The notes under the pieces were generated by a model. It was not told the origin of the DNA. It ran no database searches and saw only the letters and a list, made by a program, of their open reading frames with translations. The position numbers and the translations under genes were made by a program. Shown in pieces: positions 40,142-48,260 of a stretch of 64,000 bases of DNA (position 1 is the stretch's first letter; every line of letters begins with the position of its first letter). The stretch lies in the NCBI GenBank assembly GCA_003567685.1, contig PWYW01000029.1:1-64000 (forward strand), written 5' to 3'. Source of the DNA: Gammaproteobacteria bacterium (lineage in GTDB: Bacteria > Pseudomonadota > Gammaproteobacteria > Xanthomonadales > Wenzhouxiangellaceae).

Positions 40142-41368
40142 ATGCTGAAACTCACCCAAGCCCGCGCTGCCTCACGTGAAGAACGTAGGCCGGTCATTGG
40201 GCTGGCCATCGCCGGCGGTGGTCCCCTGGGCGCGATTTATGAACTGGGCGTGCTGCAGGCCCTGGATGAGGCCATTGACGGCCTGCATATGCACGAGCTG
40301 GATATTTACGTGGGGGTGAGCTCTGGCTCCTTTCTGACGGCGAGCCTGGCCAACCAGGTCACCACCACTCAGATGAGCCGGATCTTCATGAATTCGCCGG
40401 ACGCCGAATTCGGCTTCCAACCCGAGCTTTTTCTCAAGCCGGCGCTACGCGAATACCTTGACCGCGCGCTGACCCTGCCACGAGTTGTTCTTGACCTGCT
40501 GGTCGAGGCGATTCGCCACCCCAACCGCATTACTCACCTGGAAAGCATCGAAGGCATTTCCCGTCTGGTACCCACCGGGTTGTTCGATAATCAGATGATC
40601 GAGCACTTCCTGAGCCGCGTGCTGTCCCGCGATGGTCGCAGCAACGATTTTCGGTCTTTGAACGCCCAGCTTCGCATCGTCGCGGTCGACCTCGACAGCG
40701 GCCAGGCGGTGCGCTTTGGTGAAGCCGGATTCGACCACGTACCGATTTCTCGCGCTGTCCAGGCCTCGGCCGCCCTGCCCGGCCTTTACCCACCGGTGGA
40801 AATCGATGGCCGCTACTACGTGGATGGCGCGCTTCGCCGTACTTTGCATGCTTCGGTGGCGCTCAAGCAGGGCGCCGACTTGCTGATCGGCATCAACCCG
40901 CTGGTGCCCTACGACGACCCGCTCCGACCGGCCTTCAATGGCAAGGACCAGCGCAGCCGAATGATCAAGGGCGGCCTGCCGGTAGTGCTGTCACAGACTT
41001 TCCGGGCACTCATTCAGTCGCGAATGCAAGTCGGCCTGGCCAAGTACGAAAACGAGTATCCGGGCTCGGGCATGATGCTGGTCGAGCCCAACCGCAACGA
41101 CGAGCAGATGTTTTTTACCAACGTGTTCAGCTACTCGTCGCGACGCGAACTGGTTGACCACGCTTACCAGACCACCCGTGCCGAGCTGCTTGCCCGCGCT
41201 GATGATCTGGAACCATTCCTGGAGACCTACGGGCTCGGCCTCAATCGCGAACTGTTGGGTCGACAGCGAAGCTTCCATGAGGCGCTGAAGCTCGACCCCG
41301 CCTACCTTGCACCGGTGGGCAACCAGCTGGCGCGTGGTCTGGATCGACTCGAAAAACTGCTCCGCTAG
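40142..41368 (+). CDS. Patatin-like phospholipase
   Basis: IAGGGPLGAIYELGVLQAL oxyanion motif, GVSSGSF nucleophile elbow, YVDGALRR Asp motif. Confidence 0.9.
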   Translation: MLKLTQARAASREERRPVIGLAIAGGGPLGAIYELGVLQALDEAIDGLHMHELDIYVGVSSGSFLTASLANQVTTTQMSRIFMNSPDAEFGFQPELFLKPALREYLDRALTLPRVVLDLLVEAIRHPNRITHLESIEGISRLVPTGLFDNQMIEHFLSRVLSRDGRSNDFRSLNAQLRIVAVDLDSGQAVRFGEAGFDHVPISRAVQASAALPGLYPPVEIDGRYYVDGALRRTLHASVALKQGADLLIGINPLVPYDDPLRPAFNGKDQRSRMIKGGLPVVLSQTFRALIQSRMQVGLAKYENEYPGSGMMLVEPNRNDEQMFFTNVFSYSSRRELVDHAYQTTRAELLARADDLEPFLETYGLGLNRELLGRQRSFHEALKLDPAYLAPVGNQLARGLDRLEKLLR

Positions 41369-41436
41369 CCCATGGCCGGCCCGACATTGCGGGCCAGCCG
41401 AACGATTTACCCGGCAGGTTTGTAAACCATTACCGC

Positions 41437-43428
41437 TTACCAGTGAATGCCGCGCATCAGGGAGGCGAAGGCGACCTGCTCCTGGGTCGGGCGCTCGTCC
41501 CGGCTGCTGCCCTTCTCGCCCTTGGCAGCGGCTGAATCCGGGAACATGCGGAAGGCCGAGTTCATCACGATCTCGGCTGATTTCGGTGCGACCGCATGCA
41601 GCACCTGGGCAAAGATTCCCAGGCGCGTGGCAATCCGCTGTGGCCGGAAAATCACGGCCTGCTTGACCATGTCAGCGGCATCCTCCGGGGTAATGGTCGG
41701 CACCGATTCGTAAATCTTGGTCGGCGCGATCATCGGCGTTCGAACCAGCGGCATGTTGATGGTGGTAAACGAGACACCCGTATCGTTGAACTCCGAGGCC
41801 GCGCACCGCGAAAAGGCGTCCAGCGCGGCCTTGGAGGCCACGTAGGCCGAAAAGCGCGGGGCATTGGTCAAAACGCCAATCGAGGAAATATTGATCACCT
41901 GGCCCCGGCGGCGCTCGGTCATGCTGGGCAAGAAGCCCATGATCAGCTTCAGGGCACCGAAGTAGTTCAGCTGCATGCAACGCTCGAAGTCGTGGAAGCG
42001 GTCATAGGACAAGGCAATCGAGCGGCGAATCGAACGACCGGCGTTATTGACCAGGATGTCGATGCCGCCATGGTCGGCCAGCACCTGCTTGACCAGGCGC
42101 TCGGCATCGTCCAGGTCGGCAAGGTCGCAGGTGTAGGTAAACACCGTGCCGCCTTCGGCCTCAATCTCGGCCTTGGTTTCCAGCAGGGCCTCTTCGCCAC
42201 GCGCCACCGCGATCACCTTGGCGCCGGCCTGGCCCATCATCATGGCCGTGGCCTTGCCGATACCCGAGGACGCCCCGGTAATCAGCACCAGCTTGTCACG
42301 CACCTGACCCGACAGTGACCGGTCGATGAACAACTCAGGATCCAGGTGGCGCTCCCAGTAATCCCAAAGGACCCAGGCATATTGATCCAGCGATGGCACG
42401 GAAATACCCGAGCCCTTCAACGCGCGTTCGGTTTCACGGGCATCGAAATTCGTCGGGTAGTTGAAGAAGCCGAGCATGTCCTTGGGAATTCCCAGATCAG
42501 ACAGCACCTGCTGAATTATTCGCCTTACCGGCGGCAACATGGCCAGGCCCTGCTTGACCGGCGACGGAATGAACGAGAACAAGCGAGCGTCGATGCGCAT
42601 CGACATCAGCGGGGCATGGGCCGCCTCGGCAAACAGGTTCATGACTTCGCCGATACGCTTGGGGTTCGGATCGGTCAGATGAAAGCACTGGCCATCCAGC
42701 TTGGGCTTGTGGGCAATGTGATCCATGGCCGCGGCCACGAAGTCAACGGGGACGATATTGATGCGCCCCCCTTCCAGACCCAGGGTAGGAACCCAGGGCG
42801 GCAACATGCGGCGCATTTTCTGGATCAGCTTGAAGAAATAGTATGGCCCGTCGATCTTGTCGATTTCACCAGTCTTTGAGTGACCCACCACGATACCCGG
42901 CCGATAGATGCGCCAAGGCACATTGCAGCTTTTTCGAACCAACCCTTCGGAATCGTGCTTGGTGCGGAAATACGGGTGGTGCAGCCCAGTGGCTTCTTCG
43001 AACATGTCTTCGCGGAAAGTACCCTGGTAAAGCCCGGCTACGGCAATCGATGACGTGTGATGGAAACACTTCGCCGACACCGCCTCGGCAAATTGAATGG
43101 CGTGGCGGGTGCCGTCCAGGTTGGCTGCCTGATTGTCTTCGTCAGATGCCGTCAGGTCGTAAACTGCAGCCAGGTGAAAGACATGCTTGACCTTGCCCTT
43201 CATGGCGCCCAGATCGGCATCACTGACACCCAGTCGGGGTTTGGTCAGGTCACCGGAGACGGCAACCACTCGACGGGAGTGATCTGACCATCGCTCACTG
43301 ACCAACTGATTGAATTTTTTCTTCGAGCCACGGCGTACCAGCACGTGGATGGTGCCCTTCCGCTGAAGCAGTCGGTCAATCAGGTTGCGGCCGATGAAAC
43401 CGGTCCCACCGGTCACGAAATAAGTCAT
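41437..43428 (-). CDS. Alcohol-forming fatty acyl-CoA reductase (extended-SDR reductase fused to a classical SDR)
   Basis: 663 aa; MTYFVTGGTGFIGRNLIDRLL N-terminal and LVLITGASSGIGKATAMMM C-terminal Rossmann domains; end-to-end resemblance (from memory) to Marinobacter Maqu_2220-type FAR. Confidence 0.85.
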   Translation of the reverse strand: MTYFVTGGTGFIGRNLIDRLLQRKGTIHVLVRRGSKKKFNQLVSERWSDHSRRVVAVSGDLTKPRLGVSDADLGAMKGKVKHVFHLAAVYDLTASDEDNQAANLDGTRHAIQFAEAVSAKCFHHTSSIAVAGLYQGTFREDMFEEATGLHHPYFRTKHDSEGLVRKSCNVPWRIYRPGIVVGHSKTGEIDKIDGPYYFFKLIQKMRRMLPPWVPTLGLEGGRINIVPVDFVAAAMDHIAHKPKLDGQCFHLTDPNPKRIGEVMNLFAEAAHAPLMSMRIDARLFSFIPSPVKQGLAMLPPVRRIIQQVLSDLGIPKDMLGFFNYPTNFDARETERALKGSGISVPSLDQYAWVLWDYWERHLDPELFIDRSLSGQVRDKLVLITGASSGIGKATAMMMGQAGAKVIAVARGEEALLETKAEIEAEGGTVFTYTCDLADLDDAERLVKQVLADHGGIDILVNNAGRSIRRSIALSYDRFHDFERCMQLNYFGALKLIMGFLPSMTERRRGQVINISSIGVLTNAPRFSAYVASKAALDAFSRCAASEFNDTGVSFTTINMPLVRTPMIAPTKIYESVPTITPEDAADMVKQAVIFRPQRIATRLGIFAQVLHAVAPKSAEIVMNSAFRMFPDSAAAKGEKGSSRDERPTQEQVAFASLMRGIHW

Positions 43429-43582
43429 GCACGTTCTCCCCGAAGTTCTGATTTGTTTGGCCTAAGATACCGTTGTTGGGTTCCAGACGCCAGCGTATGC
43501 GTACTTGATTGACCCAATCTCGCGGCCATGCTAGAAGTAGCAGTATCGACCAGTTTCGGAAAATCATGGAGAAAGTCAGACA

Positions 43583-43840
43583 ATGAGCGACCTCGACGCG
43601 CAATTCAATCAGGCGGCTGCCGACGCCCAGAAGCTGCCGGAGCGACCTGACAACGACACCATGCTCAAGCTTTACGGATTGTTCAAGCAGGGCTCGCAGG
43701 GTGATGTGTCAGGTGACAAACCCGGCTTCTTCGATTTTGTCGGCGTGGCCAAATACGAGGCCTGGGAAAAACGCCGTGGCATGAGTCAGGAAGAAGCCAA
43801 GCAGAAATACGTTGACCTGGTGAACTCGCTCAAGGGCTGA
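43583..43840 (+). CDS. Acyl-CoA-binding protein (ACBP)
   Basis: 85 aa; FNQAAADAQKLPERPDNDTMLKLYGLFKQGSQGDVSGDKPGFFDFVGVAKYEAWEKRRGMSQEEAKQKYVDLV, full ACBP signature. Confidence 0.95.
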   Translation: MSDLDAQFNQAAADAQKLPERPDNDTMLKLYGLFKQGSQGDVSGDKPGFFDFVGVAKYEAWEKRRGMSQEEAKQKYVDLVNSLKG

Positions 43841-43857
43841 CCAGGGCGCCCCAGGCG

Positions 43858-44481
43858 ATGGCGCGAGATACCCGACAGCGGATTCTGGATATGGCGTTGG
43901 CGCTGTTCAACGCCGACGGTGAACCCAACGTCACGACCAACCGGATCGCTGACGAAATGGACATCAGCCCGGGCAATCTGCATTACCACTTCCGCACCAA
44001 GCAGGACCTGATCGAGTCCCTTTTTTCGGCCTTCGAGACGCGAATGCTGGAACTGCTTGGGCCGGTCGACGATCAACAGCCGGATATCGAGGATATCTGG
44101 CTGTTTTTGCACCTGGTCTTCGAAACCATTGTCGAATACCGCTTCCTGTATCGCGACCTGACCGAGCTCTGCTCACGCCAGCGCAGTATCCAGCAGCGCT
44201 TCCGAGGTATTCTCAAGTTGTCGCTGGAGACTGCCCAGTCGCTGCTCGACGGCCTGCGTCGTGCCGGTCAACTGGAAGCCAGTGATACCGAGCTGAACGG
44301 CGTGGTTCGAAATATTGTGCTGATCAGCACCTTCTGGCTGGCTTTTGATGCCGTGCTCGAACGCGACGGCCAGGCCAACCCGAACCGAGCCGCATGGCAA
44401 GTCATGAGTCTGGTCGCACCCTACCTGGTTGACGACACCCGCGAGCAAATGCAGGAGCTCCTCAAGGCCTATCAGAACTAA
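43858..44481 (+). CDS. TetR/AcrR-family regulator
   Basis: RQRILDMALALFNADGEPNVTTNRIADEMDISPGNLHYHFRTKQDLIE HTH. Confidence 0.92.
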   Translation: MARDTRQRILDMALALFNADGEPNVTTNRIADEMDISPGNLHYHFRTKQDLIESLFSAFETRMLELLGPVDDQQPDIEDIWLFLHLVFETIVEYRFLYRDLTELCSRQRSIQQRFRGILKLSLETAQSLLDGLRRAGQLEASDTELNGVVRNIVLISTFWLAFDAVLERDGQANPNRAAWQVMSLVAPYLVDDTREQMQELLKAYQN

Positions 44482-44486
44482 AAAAA

Positions 44487-44508
44487 GCCCGGATCCGAGG
44501 ATCCGGGC
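44487..44508 (-). terminator. Intrinsic terminator of the phasin gene
   Basis: GCCCGGATCC-GA-GGATCCGGGC, followed on the minus strand by a T-run. Confidence 0.85.
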
Positions 44509-44581
44509 CAAAGTCGCAGTCTCGCAAGGGCCGAGGGAGCCCAGACTGCTTCGGGGTAGACCATGAAGTCTGAAATCGTGC

Positions 44582-45151
44582 TTAGTCGGCCTTCGTAGCC
44601 GGCGCCGGCTTGGCGGCAACCTTCTTGGCTGGAGCAGGCTTGGCGTCCTGCTTCTTGGCCAGCTCGGAAACACGCTTGTTAAGCTCGGCGACGCGCTTGC
44701 TGAGTTCGTTGATCTCGTCAGAGGTCGGCACGCCCAAGCGAGACAGAGCGCGGGCAACGCGCTGCTCGAATACTTTCTCGAGCTTGTCCCAGTTGGACTG
44801 GGCGCTTTCGCGAACTTTCTCGACGCGACTCTCGACATCGCCACGGACACCACCAACAGTGTCGCTGGCCAGCTTGCGGCCCTTGTTCTCGAGCTTGCTG
44901 CCTTCCTTGACCAGGCGCTCGAAGAGCTTGTTCGATTCACCGATCACCTTGCGGCTGGTTTCGTCGATGGCCTTGCCACCCTGCTTGAAAATCTTGCCGC
45001 CCTCTTCCTGGGCCATGGCAAAGGCACCGAGGCCAGCCAGCCAGATTTCGTGGGCGTAATCCTGAGCCTGGTTGATGCTCTTCTTGCTGGACGCGGTTTT
45101 GGCGGTCACTTTCTTCTTCGCGACTTTTTTCTTGGCGGTCTTCTTGCTCAT
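44582..45151 (-). CDS. Phasin-family protein with Lys/Ala-rich termini (PhaF/PhaI-like)
   Basis: MSKKTAKKKVAKKKVTAKTASSKKS...AHEIWLAGLGAFAMAQEEGGKIFKQ (phasin core), Ala/Lys/Pro-rich C-terminus. Confidence 0.88.
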   Translation of the reverse strand: MSKKTAKKKVAKKKVTAKTASSKKSINQAQDYAHEIWLAGLGAFAMAQEEGGKIFKQGGKAIDETSRKVIGESNKLFERLVKEGSKLENKGRKLASDTVGGVRGDVESRVEKVRESAQSNWDKLEKVFEQRVARALSRLGVPTSDEINELSKRVAELNKRVSELAKKQDAKPAPAKKVAAKPAPATKAD

Positions 45152-45243
45152 GTCGAACTCCTTGCCACTCGGCAATCTGAATGGGGCTGCCATCTGCAGC
45201 ATTGAGGTTTAAGATATCGACAGGATCTAGAGCAATCACACTA

Positions 45244-46086
45244 ATGACAAAAATATCCGACTGGCAGTCTTTCCCGCACCCTTCAGAGGCCTTTCAATTC
45301 CCTGGGGAGGCACTTCATGCAGCTTGGCCGGAGCTTCATCGCGGCGATTGCGAGCCTTTTCCCGATCGCGATCGAGTGGTGGCGTTGCAACCGGATAATT
45401 CGGATCCGGAGGCCACCGCTCAAATGCTTCAGGATGCCTGGCGGTCTTTTCACGCCGGCAATTTTGCCCAAGCCGTCGAATTTGGCCTTAAAGCCGGTGA
45501 CTGTGGTTTTTCGGTGGCCAACAAAGCCTGTGGCATCTATGCCGATTACCTGGAAGACGATGACGATAGGAAAATCGCGATTTATCAGGACGGTATCGCT
45601 CGAGCCGAAGCAGCGATCAGGCAATTCCCCGAGGACCCGAATGCGCATTACTTTCATGCCTTCCTGCTGGGTCGCTACAGCCAGTGCATCTCGATCACGC
45701 AGGCACTGGCACAAGGCGTCGGCGGCAAGATCAAAGCCTCATTGACCCATGCTCTGGAACTGGAGCCCAATCACGCCGAGGCCCACACGGCCCTTGGCCT
45801 CTATCATGCGGAAATCATCGACAAGGTGGGAAAGCTGGTTGGTTCCATGACCTACGGTGCCAGCGCCGACAAGGCCATGACTCACTTCAAAAAAGCCCTG
45901 GAATTGACGCCTTCAGCACCAATAGCCCACCTGGAATACGGCAACGGTCTCTACCTGTTGTTCGGCGACAAGCGTCTGGATGAATCAAACCAGGCGTATG
46001 CCGATGCAGCGGCATTTGACCCTCATGATGCAATGCAGGCGCTGGATATCGAGTACGCTCGTTCCTCGCTGGATTACGAGAACTGA
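45244..46086 (+). CDS. TPR-like repeat protein, hypothetical
   Basis: Repeats such as ALELEPNHAEAHTALGLYHAE and ALELTPSAPIAHLEYGNGLYLL; divergent from the phasin gene. Confidence 0.7.
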   Translation: MTKISDWQSFPHPSEAFQFPGEALHAAWPELHRGDCEPFPDRDRVVALQPDNSDPEATAQMLQDAWRSFHAGNFAQAVEFGLKAGDCGFSVANKACGIYADYLEDDDDRKIAIYQDGIARAEAAIRQFPEDPNAHYFHAFLLGRYSQCISITQALAQGVGGKIKASLTHALELEPNHAEAHTALGLYHAEIIDKVGKLVGSMTYGASADKAMTHFKKALELTPSAPIAHLEYGNGLYLLFGDKRLDESNQAYADAAAFDPHDAMQALDIEYARSSLDYEN

Positions 46087-46123
46087 CCCGCCGGCATCCG
46101 GCGCCAGTAGGCTATGGAGCGCG

Positions 46124-47602
46124 TCAGCCCTCGTCTTCGCCGTCGATCCACTCGTGCAGGGTTTCGGCGAGGTCGGGGCTGACCCACCCTTCCTGCGGGC
46201 CAATCAGCAGGGTCAGGTGAAGCAGGTTGGCAAATTCGGTCTTGAAGTGCTCCATGACGGCATCCGGGTCGGGCACTCGCTTGTTATCCGTTATCAGGCC
46301 ACAGAAAACCTGGCCGCGGTAACTGATAATGCTTATCCCCATGCCAATGGAACCGGACTGCGGCACCCAGAACATCATCTCCCTGATCGGTGCCCCGGCA
46401 AGATAAAGCGTATTTTGCGGCCCGGGCACGTTGGTCAGCACGGTGCTGGCCTTGCGGCTGAACAGCTCCAGTGCTGGTTTCTGCAACGCCGTCGGCCCCA
46501 TGCCCAAGGGCGCCAGAAGCCCCAGCGACATCACCGCCTGCTTGGAATGTTTCAGCTGGTGCATGAACTCCGCAACCTGGTACAAGCGCCCAAGCGGGTT
46601 CGATTCGGCAATGGGTAAATCCAGAAACACCAGACCGAAATGATTACCCAGATCACGCGCGTGCTCCAGCGGCCGCAGGTTAACCGGCACCGTCGCCCGC
46701 ATGGTCAACTGTGAAGGATCGTCACCTTGCGCAACCAGGTACCGATGCAGCGCGCCAGTCATGACGGCAATCAAGACATCATTGACCGTACAGCCCAACG
46801 CCTTGCCTATCGCCTTGACTTCCTCCAGCGATACCGGCTCGGCCCAGGCCACGTTCTTGCGAACGCCAATTTCACCTTTGAAGCGCGAGGGCGGATCGTC
46901 GTTCAAAAGCAGCGCATTGGCCAGCTCGGAAACGATTTCGCCCGCGCCAGCCGCATAATCGGTCGCGAGATGAGGCTCGCGAACCAGATGAACCACCTCA
47001 TCAATTACCTTCTGACTCAAATGGGACACGGCATCCACGCCCTCTCGGGCCGGCGCCATCAAGCGCTTGAAGATGTTGGATTCGGCGGCCCGTTTGCGCT
47101 TCCACTCTTCCTGCACAACCGGCCGGTTGGAGTCTTCGGGTGTTTGCTCGGTCAGCGACAGCATTACCTGTACCAGCGCAATGCCGTCGGCATAACAATG
47201 GTGGATACGGGAAATAATGACCGGCCCGCCCTGATAATTCTCGACAAGGTGGAATTGCCACAAGGGTTTGGTCTTGTCGAGCGGGGTTGAAGCAAGTTCC
47301 GAAACCAGCTGCTCCAGCTCGGCCTTGCCGGCATCACCTGGCAAGGCGGTTCGACGCACGTGGCAGGAGAGCTCGAACTCTTCGTCCTCTTCCCACCAGC
47401 AGCCACGCACGTGATCCACGGCTTTTTGCCGGAATCTTGGAAACGCCATGAAACGATTGCTGATGACCGCCTTGAAATGCTCGAAGTCAATCGAATCTTC
47501 GAGGACGATCACGCCGGTGATCATCATCAGATTGGTCGGGCTTTCCATTCTCAGCCAGGCGGTATCAACCTTGGCTATGGGTTCTCGACGCGCTGTAGAC
47601 AA
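46124..47602 (-). CDS. Wax ester synthase / diacylglycerol O-acyltransferase (WS/DGAT)
   Basis: 492 aa; HHCYADG (HHxxxDG catalytic motif), PLWQFHLVE, SNVPGPQ-like VLTNVPGPQNTLYLAG. Confidence 0.95.
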   Translation of the reverse strand: MSTARREPIAKVDTAWLRMESPTNLMMITGVIVLEDSIDFEHFKAVISNRFMAFPRFRQKAVDHVRGCWWEEDEEFELSCHVRRTALPGDAGKAELEQLVSELASTPLDKTKPLWQFHLVENYQGGPVIISRIHHCYADGIALVQVMLSLTEQTPEDSNRPVVQEEWKRKRAAESNIFKRLMAPAREGVDAVSHLSQKVIDEVVHLVREPHLATDYAAGAGEIVSELANALLLNDDPPSRFKGEIGVRKNVAWAEPVSLEEVKAIGKALGCTVNDVLIAVMTGALHRYLVAQGDDPSQLTMRATVPVNLRPLEHARDLGNHFGLVFLDLPIAESNPLGRLYQVAEFMHQLKHSKQAVMSLGLLAPLGMGPTALQKPALELFSRKASTVLTNVPGPQNTLYLAGAPIREMMFWVPQSGSIGMGISIISYRGQVFCGLITDNKRVPDPDAVMEHFKTEFANLLHLTLLIGPQEGWVSPDLAETLHEWIDGEDEG

Positions 47603-47685
47603 GACGCTCTCTCTTTATGTCAGCCCCGTAAGGCGGTGAAGATTCAGAAGGTGCCTCATGATTCTTTCACGCAGCCTGATCAGGG

Positions 47686-48144
47686 TCAATGAATCTGGCG
47701 AGCTTCGGCCGCAGGCTTGGCGGGCTGTCGCTCGGCCAGATCGTAGGGAAGCTTGACCTGGTCAAGCCCGAATTGCTTGAGTACCGGCTGCAGCAAATGA
47801 TGAATGAGTGGGTAGAGCTGTCGGGTCAGCGAGGCATGGTTACGCGTAAATACCTCGATCGTGACCGGATCACCACGATATTGCCGATAGACCGCCTGAA
47901 GCACCAACTCGATGGTGAACAGGGGTTCGATGGAAGCGTCTCCCTCTCGCCGCCCCTGGCAGAGCAGCCGCGCAGTAACCTGAAACTGATTGACGTCGCC
48001 GTCCGCGGCGATCGCCCTGGGCGTCAGCTTGAGTTCGACCTTGGCGGTGAATTTCTGCTCGGCCGGGACAATCTCCTTGAGATCGGCGTTCAAGCGAGTG
48101 AGCTGGGTGTGCGCCAGGACGAATTGATCCAGCAGATTGCTCAT
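47686..48144 (-). CDS. Hypothetical protein, possibly SecB-like fold
   Basis: 152 aa; C-terminal LYPLIHHLLQPVLKQFGLDQVKLPYDLA is reminiscent of SecB-type YPxxRxxxxxxxxxxGFPxxxLxP. Confidence 0.45.
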   Translation of the reverse strand: MSNLLDQFVLAHTQLTRLNADLKEIVPAEQKFTAKVELKLTPRAIAADGDVNQFQVTARLLCQGRREGDASIEPLFTIELVLQAVYRQYRGDPVTIEVFTRNHASLTRQLYPLIHHLLQPVLKQFGLDQVKLPYDLAERQPAKPAAEARQIH

Positions 48145-48213
48145 GGTTTTGGTGGGTTGATCCCGTGTTCGATTGACGCCCTATTCTGTCACAGCTTCAA
48201 CGTCTAGACGACT

Positions 48214-48236
48214 GAGCCCGGGCAGTGCCCGGGCTC
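48214..48236. terminator. Strong GC stem-loop downstream of the acylase gene
   Basis: GAGCCCGGGCA/GTGCCCGGGCTC; weak T-tract. Confidence 0.55.
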
Positions 48237-48260
48237 GTCATTTTGATCAGCCTGTTCAGC

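Noticed and set aside
41369-41436. Hairpin GGCCCG-ACATTG-CGGGCC and palindrome GGTTTGTAAACC between the patatin and FAR genes
   Set aside because: Short stems without a T-tract; not distinguishable from chance in GC-rich DNA.
44173-44940. 255-aa minus-strand ORF
   Set aside because: Overlaps phasin in another frame and TetR antisense; low-complexity Ser/Arg-rich.
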